Below, one piece after another: positions 8,081 to 16,604 of a stretch of DNA of 64,000 bases. The DNA comes from Streptomyces diastatochromogenes (GTDB taxonomy: Bacteria; Actinomycetota; Actinomycetes; Streptomycetales; Streptomycetaceae). The DNA lies in NCBI RefSeq assembly GCF_002242805.1, contig NZ_MCGQ01000052.1:62001-126000 (forward strand), given 5' to 3'. Under the pieces are notes generated by a model. It saw only the letters and a program-made list of their open reading frames with translations, did no database searches and was not told where the DNA came from. The position numbers were made by a program, and so were the translations under genes. The first letter of the stretch is position 1. The number at the start of each line of letters is the position of its first letter.

Positions 8081-8526
8081 CTGCTGCTCCTTGGAAGGTC
8101 GTCCGCCCGGTCCTCAGTGGTGCGGGCGGTCTGGGCTACTGCACAACACCCTGCTGTGCCGGCACGTGCAGGGCATCGGTAGTCGACCCCCACCTTTCCC
8201 GGCCGGCGGGTGACGGATCCCGGTGCAGGGCGGGAAGGAGCCGGTCGCGGCGCCGTGGGGCGGGTCCGGGGAGGTTGTGTGAAGGGCGGGTGGGGGTGGA
8301 GATGGGGGTCGCGCGCCGTCCGAGGGCGGGTGCAAGGCCCGGGCCAGGTTGCCCTGGGTCTGCAGCGAACTCGCCACCCCCACCTGGGGGTTGCCCACCC
8401 ACCCCTGCCGACCTGCCGTTTCTCCAGCCGAGGGTGGGGCCGTCCCCCAGTGCGGTGGGGGCCCGCGAAGAATATGGGGGTCGCTTCCCCATGTGGGGGA
8501 CGGACCGGCTCTGCGACCTTCGTCTC
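8081..8526. promoter_or_regulatory. Intergenic control region with TGGGGGT-type palindromes upstream of lanM
   Basis: It contains a perfect palindrome ACCCCCACCTGGGGGT (8376-8391), CCCCCA-N6-TGGGGG (8444-8461) and CCCCATGTGGGG (8487-8498), plus half-sites at 8186-8195 and 8291-8297. An 11-nt direct repeat ATGGGGGTCGC occurs at 8302 and 8474. Repeated dyads of one motif between divergent regulator and biosynthetic genes suggest operators. No protein of credible codon use is encoded here. Confidence 0.6.
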
Positions 8527-11500
8527 GTGACTGAGACCGCCAGCCTCCCGACTCCCCGGAGCGCCGGCCTGCCGCTCGCCTGGTGGGCCCCGGCGCTGTC
8601 CCTCGTGGAACGGCTCGCCGCCCCGGACCTCCCGGCGGCACCGGCCGGACCCGCCTCCGCCGGGCGCGCCCCCTGGGCCGCCGGTGACGCGGAGGGCTTC
8701 GCCGCGCAGCTGGCCCACCTCGGCGTCGACGCGGGCACGGCGGGGGCGCTCGCGCTGGAGCCGGCCGAGCGGCTGGCGGCCCGGACGGACAAGCCCGGTT
8801 GGGCGCGGTACGTCGAACAGGCGCTGGAGTCGGCCACCGAGGAAGTGGCCGACGGGCACACGGGAGGTGCGGGACCCGATGCGTTCGCTCCCGTCGTACG
8901 ACCGCTCGTCGCCCCGGCGTCCGCGCGGCTGGACAGCCTGCTGGCAGGGTTGCCGGAGGCCGAACGGGCGGTCTGGCAGGGCGCGTTCGAAGAGCGGCTG
9001 ACGCACCAGCTGGTCCGGCAGGCCGCCCGCACCCTGGTCCACGAACTCGCCTCGGCGCGGCGGGCCGGCCGGCTGGCCGGAGTCGGACCGCGCGAGCGGT
9101 TCGCCTCGTTCCTCGCTACGACACGCACCCGGCAGGGTCTGGGCGGGCTGTTCGCCGCCTACCCGGTGCTGGCCCGGATGCTGGGGCAGACCGCGCTGGA
9201 CGCCGCCGAGGCCGCCGCGGAACTCGTACGGCGGTTCCAGGCCGACCGGAACGACCTGGCCGCCGGTCTCCTCGACGGCCGGGTCCCGGGGGCGCTCACC
9301 CGCGCCGACCTCGGCCTCGGGGACGCGCACCAGGGCAACCGGGCGGTCGCGGTGCTGCACTTCGCGAGCGGTGACCGGATCGTGTACAAGCCCCGGCCGC
9401 TGGAGCAGCACGCCCTCCTGGACGACTTGGTGGGGTGGCTGAACACCAAGGTGCCGGGGCTCGGGCTCCGCAGTCCGCGCAGTGTTCGCCGGGACGGGTA
9501 CGGCTGGCTGGAGTTCGTGGCGCACCGCTGGTGCCGGTCGGTGGCCGAGACCGACGCCTTCTACCGGCGGCAGGGCGCGCTGCTGGCGCTGCTGTACGCG
9601 GTGGACGGCGCCGACATGCACTACGAGAACGTCATCGCCTGCGGCGACCAGCCGGTCCTGGTGGACGCCGAGACGCTGCTGCACACCGGGCTTCCGCCGG
9701 CCATGACGGCCGGTGCGGACCCGGCCGCGGACGCCCTGCACGCGTCCGTGCACCGCACCTGCCTGCTGCCCCACCTGCTGATCGGCGAGCACGGGGCGCT
9801 CGACATCTCCGCGCTCGGCCGGTCCACCGACGGCACCTACCCGAGCGAGGGGCTGCGCTGGGAGGACAGCGGCACGGACACCATGCGGGCGGTGCGCGCC
9901 CCGGTGCTCAGCCCGGGCGCGCAGAACCACCCCCTGCCCGACGGCCGTCCGCTGGACGGCGCCGATCACCGCGCCGCCCTGCTGGAGGGCTTCCGCACCG
10001 CCTACGCGGCCATCTCCGCACACGGGGATGAACTGGCGGACATCGAAGGGCCGTTGGCCGCCCGGGCCGAGAGCCCGGCCCGCCTCATCGTCCGCTCGAC
10101 CCGGCTGTACGCGACGCTCCTGGAGGAGTCCACCCATCCGTCCCTGCTCGGTGACGCGCTGGCCAGGGAGGGTGTGTTCGCCGTCCTGTGGACCGAGTCC
10201 GAGCAGGACGAGGTGCGCCGCAGGCTCGTCGAGCACGAGACGGCGGACCTGTGGCGCGGTGACGTACCCCTGTTCGCCCATCGGCCGTCCGGGACCGGGG
10301 TCCGGGCGGCCGATGGGACCTGGCTGCCCGGTCTGCTGCCGGTGGCGAGTCTGACCGCGGTCCGGGAGAAGATCGCCCGGATGGACGAGGTCGACTGCCA
10401 CGACCAGGAGTGGATCGTCGCCGCCACCCTCGCGGCCCGCGGTGCCGCGTCTCCGCTGGACCGGCCCAGGTCCGAGCTGACGGTGACGCCGGTGCCCGCC
10501 GTGGTACCCGAGCCGTCCCGGCTGCTCGCCGCGGCCTGCGGGATCGCCGACGAGATCGCCGCCCGCGCGGTGCGCTCGGAGGGCCGGACCAACTGGCTGG
10601 GGCTGGAGCGGGTTTCGGGCCCGCACTGGGCGGTGCTGCCCATGGGTGCCGGCCTCGCGCAGGGCTACTGCGGGGTCGCGCTGTTCCTGGCCCACGCGGA
10701 CGCACTGGCCGGGGGCGGCCGGTACGCGCCGCTGGCCCGGGAGGCCGTACGGCCGCTGCCCGCCCTGCTGAAGGCGCTGGCAGCCGATCCCGAGCTGAGT
10801 GCGGCGGCGGGTCCCGGGGCGTACGACGGGCTGGGCGGCATCCTGTACGCCCTGGTGCGGCTGTCGGCCCTGCTGGACGAGAACCTGACGGACTGTCTGC
10901 CGGACGCGCTGACAGCGCTCGGCCACGCCGCGGCGGCCTGCTCGGACCCGGGCCTGGCCGGTGGTACGGCCGGGGCGCTGGCCGCCGCGGTCGCGGTGTA
11001 CGAGGCGACCGGAGCGGCCGAGGCCCTGCGGCTGGCGGACCCGCTGGCGGACCGGCTGCTGGCCACGGCGGCCGACGCCGACGGGGTCCCCGGACTCGCG
11101 GACGGCGGTGCGGGCGTCGGCTGGGCGCTGCTGCGGTACGCGGGCTGCCGGCCCGGGCGTGCCGCCGCGCACGCGGCCACCGCCCACGCCATGCTCCGTG
11201 CCGCGCTCCAGGACGCCCTCGCCACGCCACAGGACCCGTCCTGGTCGTCCGGACTCGCCGGGGTGGCGGCCGCCGCCCTCGGACCCGACGCGCCGTCGGT
11301 CCGGAACCGGCTGGCGGAGACCGAGGTGCGCCCCGACCTGAGCCTGGGCCACGGCACCCTCGGCACGCTGGAGGCCCTGGCCGTGCTCGCCGCACGGGGT
11401 GACGCGACCGCGGCCGAGGCCCTCACCGGGCGCACCGGCCAGGTGCTAGCCCTCGTCGAGGCGCAGGGACACCGCTGTGCCACCCCGGACCACGTGCCCT

Positions 11501-11607
11501 CCCCCGGGCTGCTGGCCGGACTGTCCGGGATCGGCTACGGCCTGCTCCGCCTGGCCCGCCCCGAGTCCGTCCCTTCCGTTCTTCTGCTGGGACATCCCGA
11601 CCACTGA
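8527..11607 (+). CDS. LanM-type class II lanthipeptide synthetase with degenerate cyclase
   Basis: About 1026 residues from GTG 8527. The N-terminal kinase-like dehydratase domain looks intact: LGDAHQGNRAVAVLHF with VYKPR, then DMHYENVIACG and LVDAETLLHT. It should phosphorylate and eliminate Ser/Thr of a precursor. The C-terminal LanC-like domain (from ~residue 710) keeps GLAQGYCGVALFL, YDGLGGILYAL and GLSGIGYGLLRLA, but the zinc ligands are changed: SWSSG has Ser907 where Cys is expected, and SLGHG has Gly941 before His942 where Cys is expected. Thioether formation is therefore doubtful. An in-frame ATG at 8491 lies inside an operator-like palindrome, so the GTG is preferred, though neither has a strong ribosome binding site. 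A candidate peptide gene follows; no LanT exporter is present. Confidence 0.9.
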   Translation: MTETASLPTPRSAGLPLAWWAPALSLVERLAAPDLPAAPAGPASAGRAPWAAGDAEGFAAQLAHLGVDAGTAGALALEPAERLAARTDKPGWARYVEQALESATEEVADGHTGGAGPDAFAPVVRPLVAPASARLDSLLAGLPEAERAVWQGAFEERLTHQLVRQAARTLVHELASARRAGRLAGVGPRERFASFLATTRTRQGLGGLFAAYPVLARMLGQTALDAAEAAAELVRRFQADRNDLAAGLLDGRVPGALTRADLGLGDAHQGNRAVAVLHFASGDRIVYKPRPLEQHALLDDLVGWLNTKVPGLGLRSPRSVRRDGYGWLEFVAHRWCRSVAETDAFYRRQGALLALLYAVDGADMHYENVIACGDQPVLVDAETLLHTGLPPAMTAGADPAADALHASVHRTCLLPHLLIGEHGALDISALGRSTDGTYPSEGLRWEDSGTDTMRAVRAPVLSPGAQNHPLPDGRPLDGADHRAALLEGFRTAYAAISAHGDELADIEGPLAARAESPARLIVRSTRLYATLLEESTHPSLLGDALAREGVFAVLWTESEQDEVRRRLVEHETADLWRGDVPLFAHRPSGTGVRAADGTWLPGLLPVASLTAVREKIARMDEVDCHDQEWIVAATLAARGAASPLDRPRSELTVTPVPAVVPEPSRLLAAACGIADEIAARAVRSEGRTNWLGLERVSGPHWAVLPMGAGLAQGYCGVALFLAHADALAGGGRYAPLAREAVRPLPALLKALAADPELSAAAGPGAYDGLGGILYALVRLSALLDENLTDCLPDALTALGHAAAACSDPGLAGGTAGALAAAVAVYEATGAAEALRLADPLADRLLATAADADGVPGLADGGAGVGWALLRYAGCRPGRAAAHAATAHAMLRAALQDALATPQDPSWSSGLAGVAAAALGPDAPSVRNRLAETEVRPDLSLGHGTLGTLEALAVLAARGDATAAEALTGRTGQVLALVEAQGHRCATPDHVPSPGLLAGLSGIGYGLLRLARPESVPSVLLLGHPDH

Positions 11608-11709
11608 CCGACCCACGCACCACCGCTCAACCGCTCGTCAGCACCACGGCTTTCCTCCACCTCCCACCCCGTGCTCGCCCGCACGGGACATCCGAAGGGG
11701 ATCACCGTC

Positions 11710-11910
11710 ATGGACAAGCACCTCACCACCGCCACCGCCACCGACGACACCGACACCACCGCCGTCGAGCAGGACGCGGCGGGCGGGATCACCCTCAAGG
11801 GCCGCAACCGCGCCTGCGCCCGGGCCCGCGTGCTGGCCGGGATGGTGCTGACCAGCGGGATCGTCATCACGCTGAGCACGCTGGACACCTCGGTCTCCGC
11901 GCCGCGGTGA
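11710..11910 (+). CDS. Small peptide, candidate LanM substrate
   Basis: A 66-residue peptide following lanM with GAAGGGG before its ATG. The first ~26 residues are acidic and Thr-rich and end AAGG, like a class II leader. The rest contains one Cys (C36) and a hydrophobic, Ser/Thr-rich end (VLTSGIVITLSTLDTSVSAPR is the last 21 residues minus none; key dehydratable residues are T48, S49, T54, S56, T57, T60, S61 and S63). With no Cys after position 36, at most one thioether could form, which fits a LanM with a degenerate cyclase. A membrane-inserting small protein is the main alternative. A strong terminator follows. Confidence 0.6.
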   Translation: MDKHLTTATATDDTDTTAVEQDAAGGITLKGRNRACARARVLAGMVLTSGIVITLSTLDTSVSAPR

Positions 11911-11932
11911 CGCCTCGTCAGCTGTGAAACCC

Positions 11933-11974
11933 AGCGGTGGTCGCGGGCTCCTTCGGGGGCCCGCGACCACCGCT
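11933..11974 (+). terminator. Hairpin terminator after the lanM/peptide unit
   Basis: A perfect 16-bp stem (11933-11948 with 11959-11974) and 10-nt loop lie 22 bases after the peptide stop. Confidence 0.9.
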
Positions 11975-12045
11975 TCGACACGAGAACCGGAACGTGTACG
12001 GGCGACCTGCCACACGTCCCGATATTCCGATTATCATCTGCGCTC

Positions 12046-14961
12046 ATGCGTTCCCATGCGCTTTCCCTGGTCGGGCGGGAGCCCCAACTGGGCTTGCTCG
12101 AGCGTGCCTTGTCCGACGCCCGGCAGGGTCGCGGTGGTGTGGTCTTCCTGGTCGGCGAGGCCGGGGTCGGCAAGTCACGGCTGGCGGCGGAGGCCGTGGG
12201 CGGTGCGCTCGGGTCCGGGATGCGGGTGCTGCGCGGCCGCAGCAGCACGACGGGCCCGGCCGTACCGTTCCGGCCGCTCACCGAGGCGCTGATGTCGCTG
12301 TTCCGCAGCGGCGAACCCCTCGACGACCTGGTCCTCGGGCCCTACCGGCCGGTCCTCGGGCGGCTGATTCCCGACTGGGACACCGGGGAGCGGGAGAGCA
12401 GCTCGATGGTGATCCTGGGCGAGGCGGTCCTGCGCCTGCTCATCGCCGCGGCCCGTGGCCAGGGCCAGCTTCTGCTGCTGGAGGACCTGCACGACGCCGA
12501 CCCGGAGACGCTCGGCGTTCTCGAGTACCTGGTGGACAACCTCGAATACACGCCGGTGCTGCTGCTGGCCACCGTGCGGACGGACTTCAGCGACGCCCTG
12601 GACCTGGCGCAGTCGGCCCGTCGGCGCGGTGCCGCCACCCTGGTCGAACTGCCGTCGCTGACCCGCCCCCAGGTCCACGACATGATCGCGGCCCAGCTCG
12701 GCGTCCCCGGACCCGACGAAGTGCCCGCACCGGTCCTGCGGCGCCTGTGGGAGGACAGCGCGGGCAGCCCGTACCTGGTCGAGGAACTGCTGCAGTCCAT
12801 GATCGGGGCCGGCACGCTGGTACAGGGTCCGGACGGCTGGCGGGCGGTCGGGGATCTCCGCAGTGACGTTTCATCCACGCTGGCCCGCGGCATCCTCCGC
12901 CGTATCGACCGGCTCGGCGCACAGGGCCTCACCCTCCTGTCGGCCGCCGCCGTGCTCGGCAGGCGCTTCCCGCTGACCGTGCTGCAGCGCATGACGGGCA
13001 TCGACGACCGGGCCCTGCTCAGCCATCTGCACGCGGGGGTGGCCGCCCGGCTGGTGCTGCCCGACGAGCCCGCCCCGGACTGGTACTCCTTCCGCCACTC
13101 CCTCACCGTGGAGGCCCTGTTCACCCAGATGACGCCCGGCCGGCGCGCCGATCTGGCCCGGCGGGGCGCAGAGGCGGTCGAGGAGCTGCACCCCGAACTC
13201 GCCGGGGACTGGTGCGCGTTGGCTGCGGGGCTGCGCTGCGAGGCCGGTGACACCGCCGAGGCCGGGCGGCTGTTCGCCGAGGCCGGCGGGCGGGCGCTGG
13301 CGGCGGGCGCGCTGGGCTCGGCGGTGACCCTGCTCAGCCGGGCCGAGGACCTGCTGGCGTCCGGCAGTGATCCGCAGGCCCGGGCCGGGGTACTCGAACA
13401 CCTGCTGCCCGCGCTCGCCGAGGCGGGTGACTTCGCCCGTGCCTTCGAGCTGGCCGAGGACCTCCATGTGCTCGACGGCTCCGGCCTGAGCCCGGCCCGG
13501 CTGGCCACCCTGCACACCCGGCTGGCCAAGGTCGCCCACACGGCGGGCCGCTGGAGCGACGGCAACCGCCAGATAGCCAGGGCCCGGAAGGTGCTGGCGG
13601 CGGCTCCGGACGACGCGACCGCGGCGGCCGTCGACGTCACCGCCGCCTACCTCGCCCTCGACACGCCCGGCCCCGACCGCACCCAGCACGCCGAGAAGCT
13701 GGCCCGCTCGGCAGCCGACACCGCCGAGCGGTACGGGCTGCCCGTCGTCGCCTGCCAGGCCCGGGAGTTGCTCGCCACCGTGGCCCGCGAACGGGACCCG
13801 GAGGAGTCGCAGGCGATGCTGGAGCAGGCCCTCGCCACGGCCGAGCGGCACCGGCTGCCGTTGCAGCGCATGTACGCTGCCACCCGCATGGGCGGCAACG
13901 CCTGGCTCGCCGAGGGCGACACCGCGGGCCTGCTGGCGGCCCGTGCGGAGGCGCTGCGGCTCGGCTCGGTCAACATCGTGCACACCGTGGACGGCATCCT
14001 CGTCCTCGACGGTGTGCTGCGCGGCCGGTACGACACCGCGCGCACGGCCGCCGCCGAGTGCCTGGCCGTCGTACGCCGGCTGCGGCTCGCCCCCGCGGTG
14101 CGCTACGTCCTCATGGCGCAGGCCACGCTGGAGGCGCACCTCGGCGACCGTACGGCGATGGAGGCGGCGCTGGCCGCGTTCGCCGAGTGGGACGGGGCCG
14201 GTTCGCAGGAGGAGCCGCTGTGCTTCGGCCTGGCCCGCGCCTTCTGCGCGCTGATGGAGGAGGACCGCGAGCTGGGCCGGGCGGAGCTGCGACAGGTGCT
14301 GGCCCTGGAGGCCGGCAACCCCACCACCTACCACCTCAGCGGCACCCACGGCCTCGTCCTGCTGCTGGACCTGCTCGCCGGTGAGGCGGACCGGGCCCGG
14401 CACGAGGAGGTCACCGCCACCGCGGTCGCCCGGATGCGCTGGAACCGCCAGTTCGTGATGCTCGCGGATGCCGTGCTGCTGGGCCGGGAGGGAGAGGGCG
14501 CACGGGCCGCCGCTACGGTCGAGGCGGCGCTGGCGGTGGCTGAGCCGTATGCGATGGCCCAGCATCTCGGGCTGCGGCTGATCGCGGACGCGGCGCACCA
14601 GGACGGCTGGGGCGATCCGGTGGGGTGGCTGCGGCGGGCGGAACACCACTTCCACGAGCGGGACGTGGCGGCCGTCGCGGGTGCCTGCCGAGCCGCACTG
14701 CGCCGGCTCGGCGCTCCCGTGCACCAGCACCGCTCGGGCACCAGCGGCATCCCCGAGCACCTGCGCGCGCAGGGCGTCACCGTCCGGGAGTTCGAGGTCT
14801 TCCGGCTGCTTGCGGAGCGGCTCGGCAACAAGGACATCGCCGACCGGCTGTTCATCTCGCCGCGTACGGCCGAGAAGCACATCGCGAGCCTGATGACCAA
14901 GACCGGGGCGGTCAACCGCGCGGACCTGTGCGCCCGGTCGGCCGCGCTGCGAACCGCCTGA
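12046..14961 (+). CDS. LAL-family LuxR regulator with AAA ATPase
   Basis: A 971-residue large ATP-binding LuxR regulator. The N-terminal ATPase has Walker A GEAGVGKS near residues 39-46 and Walker B LLLLEDLHDAD near 143. A long helical TPR-like middle follows. The last ~65 residues are the LuxR HTH (GVTVREFEVFRLLAERLGN and DIADRLFISPRTAEKHIASL). Such proteins are often pathway activators for secondary-metabolite clusters. A TATCAT -10-like hexamer at 12032-12037 lies eight bases before the ATG, so the message may be leaderless. Its position between the lanM unit and the NRPS operon suggests it regulates one or both. Confidence 0.93.
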   Translation: MRSHALSLVGREPQLGLLERALSDARQGRGGVVFLVGEAGVGKSRLAAEAVGGALGSGMRVLRGRSSTTGPAVPFRPLTEALMSLFRSGEPLDDLVLGPYRPVLGRLIPDWDTGERESSSMVILGEAVLRLLIAAARGQGQLLLLEDLHDADPETLGVLEYLVDNLEYTPVLLLATVRTDFSDALDLAQSARRRGAATLVELPSLTRPQVHDMIAAQLGVPGPDEVPAPVLRRLWEDSAGSPYLVEELLQSMIGAGTLVQGPDGWRAVGDLRSDVSSTLARGILRRIDRLGAQGLTLLSAAAVLGRRFPLTVLQRMTGIDDRALLSHLHAGVAARLVLPDEPAPDWYSFRHSLTVEALFTQMTPGRRADLARRGAEAVEELHPELAGDWCALAAGLRCEAGDTAEAGRLFAEAGGRALAAGALGSAVTLLSRAEDLLASGSDPQARAGVLEHLLPALAEAGDFARAFELAEDLHVLDGSGLSPARLATLHTRLAKVAHTAGRWSDGNRQIARARKVLAAAPDDATAAAVDVTAAYLALDTPGPDRTQHAEKLARSAADTAERYGLPVVACQARELLATVARERDPEESQAMLEQALATAERHRLPLQRMYAATRMGGNAWLAEGDTAGLLAARAEALRLGSVNIVHTVDGILVLDGVLRGRYDTARTAAAECLAVVRRLRLAPAVRYVLMAQATLEAHLGDRTAMEAALAAFAEWDGAGSQEEPLCFGLARAFCALMEEDRELGRAELRQVLALEAGNPTTYHLSGTHGLVLLLDLLAGEADRARHEEVTATAVARMRWNRQFVMLADAVLLGREGEGARAAATVEAALAVAEPYAMAQHLGLRLIADAAHQDGWGDPVGWLRRAEHHFHERDVAAVAGACRAALRRLGAPVHQHRSGTSGIPEHLRAQGVTVREFEVFRLLAERLGNKDIADRLFISPRTAEKHIASLMTKTGAVNRADLCARSAALRTA

Positions 14962-15037
14962 CCTCGTCCGGCGTCCCTACTAGTCGTCCGGCCTCTGTCC
15001 CGGTCCCGGGCGGCCCACTCTTCCCTTGCGAGGACCC

Positions 15038-15823
15038 ATGCTCATACGTTCTGCCGTCACCGCCCTGTCGGGCGCGCTGGTCCTGTCCGCCCTCGCCGTC
15101 ACGACCGCCGACGCCGACGGCGGCCAGGGAGACACCCACGTCGTCCAGGTCGTCGTCAACGGCGGGAAGCCGGTCGTGGTCGGCGCCACCGGGTCGAAGA
15201 CGTTCACGCTCAGCATCACCGCCGCCGACAACTCGGGGATCAAGGACGCCTTCGGCTGGGTCTACCACGGCCCGGTCGACAACCCGGACGGCCATGCGGG
15301 GCCCGGTTCCGAGACTCCGATGGACTGCTCCCCCGACCCTGTCAGCGAGACCACCTCCATCTGCACCACCGACATCACCATCGGCCCCCGTACCGCCCAC
15401 ACCAACTCCACCGCCGGTACCTGGCACGTGTGGACCTCCGTGGATGCCAACGACTTCGACTGGATCCAGCTGGACAGCGCGGGCACCTTCCTGATGAAAC
15501 GTGCCGCCAGACTGACGGCCGACGCCTCCCCCGAGCCGGTGGCCGCGGGCAAGACCCTCACCGTCACCGGCAAGCTGACCCGCGCCAACTGGGACAACGG
15601 CACCTACGGCGGTTACGCGGGCCAGGCGGTGAAGCTGCAGTTCCGCAAGGCCGGGACGACCACGTACAGCACCGTGAAGACGGTGACCAGCGGAACGGGC
15701 GGCGCTCTGAAGACCACGGCGAAGGCCACCGTGGACGGCTACTGGCGCTGGAGCTTCGCGGGTACCGGTACGACCGGGTCGGTCAACGCTCCCGGTGACT
15801 ACGTCCACGTCACCGCGTCCTGA
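15038..15823 (+). CDS. Secreted protein, DUF5707-like
   Basis: 261 residues. A Sec signal peptide (MLIRSAVTALSGALVLSAL ... TADA) leads into an Ig-like/calcium-binding-like beta domain containing TGSKTFTLSITAADNSGI and HGPVDNPDG, then a C-terminal beta-sandwich (residues ~155-261) of the kind often fused in secreted Streptomyces proteins. The first domain resembles DUF5707 proteins, recalled from memory. The start at 15038 puts the signal peptide at the N-terminus, with GAGG upstream; a TTG twelve bases earlier is possible. Function unknown; no clear link to the NRPS genes. Confidence 0.8.
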   Translation: MLIRSAVTALSGALVLSALAVTTADADGGQGDTHVVQVVVNGGKPVVVGATGSKTFTLSITAADNSGIKDAFGWVYHGPVDNPDGHAGPGSETPMDCSPDPVSETTSICTTDITIGPRTAHTNSTAGTWHVWTSVDANDFDWIQLDSAGTFLMKRAARLTADASPEPVAAGKTLTVTGKLTRANWDNGTYGGYAGQAVKLQFRKAGTTTYSTVKTVTSGTGGALKTTAKATVDGYWRWSFAGTGTTGSVNAPGDYVHVTAS

Positions 15824-15835
15824 CCTGGGACCCGG

Positions 15836-16210
15836 TCAAGTGCGGCGGGTCAGGACGGCGCTCGTCACCTGACCCGGCACGAAGTCCTGGGCGTCGTGCG
15901 GGGACGCGGCCGTGCGGCCGGCGCGGAAGGCGCTCGGGGTGCGGCCCGTCATCGCCTTGAACGTGCGGTCGAAGTGCGGCTGGTCGTGGTGGCCGGCCTG
16001 CGCGGCCGCGTCGGCCCAGCTCGCGCCGGCCTCCTTCAGCCGCAGGGCCGCCTGCAGCCGCATCACCTGCGCCACGCCCTTCGGGGTCAGCCCGGTCCGG
16101 CAGCGGAACCGCCGTTCGAGGTGGCGGCGGCTCCAGCCGGTCCGGGCGGCCGGCTCCTCCACCCGTACCCGCCCGGCCGTGCCCTGAAGGGTGCGCCAGG
16201 CCCAGGCCAC
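15836..16210 (-). pseudogene. 5'-truncated AraC-family regulator
   Basis: About 124 residues hold only the AraC-type DNA-binding domain (RTGWSRRHLERRFRCRTGLTP and AAQAGHHDQPHFDRTFKAMTG). The N-terminal sensor domain normally present is missing. Similarity to family members seems to continue in frame to about 16235 (SPEVAWAWRTL) and then stops exactly where a truncated FtsX gene begins on the other strand. A GTG at 16210 could still start translation. I read it as one half of a deletion scar. Confidence 0.75.
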
Positions 16211-16239
16211 CTCGGGGCTCCCGGCCGGGCCCGATTCCA

Positions 16240-16572
16240 GTGGTGGGCATCGCCAGCACCACGTTCGTCGCGGTGCTGGAGCGGACCGCGGAGATCGGGC
16301 TGCGCCGGGCCCTGGGCGCCCGGGCGCGGCACATCGCCGCCCAGTTCCTCACCGAGTCCACCGCGCTCGGCCTGATCGGCGGGCCGGTGGGAACGGCCCT
16401 CGCCGTGGCCGCCGTTCTGGTCGTCGCCCTCGCCAAGAGCTGGACGGCCGTCCTCGACCCGGCCACCGTGCTCCCCGCGCCCCTCCTGGGGGCCGCTGTC
16501 GGTCTCCTCGCCGGTCTCTGCCCCTCGGTCCGCGCGGCCCGCGTCGAACCTCCGGAAGCACTCCGCCGCTGA
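16240..16572 (+). pseudogene. C-terminal fragment of an FtsX/MacB-type ABC transporter permease
   Basis: 110 residues match only the last quarter of an FtsX-like permease: the VLERTAEIGLRRALGA motif followed by two hydrophobic segments and the ending AARVEPPEALRR. Full-length permeases have about 400-850 residues and an ATPase partner; neither is nearby. The 5' break lies about 30 nt from that of the AraC fragment, head to head. Confidence 0.8.
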
Positions 16573-16604
16573 CGCCGGTGTCAGGCCCGACGGCGCCACA
16601 GGCC

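Noticed and set aside
7558..11352. Long minus-strand open frame across the LuxR gene and lanM
   Set aside because: It conflicts with the LanM and LuxR motifs in other frames and has no recognisable domain.
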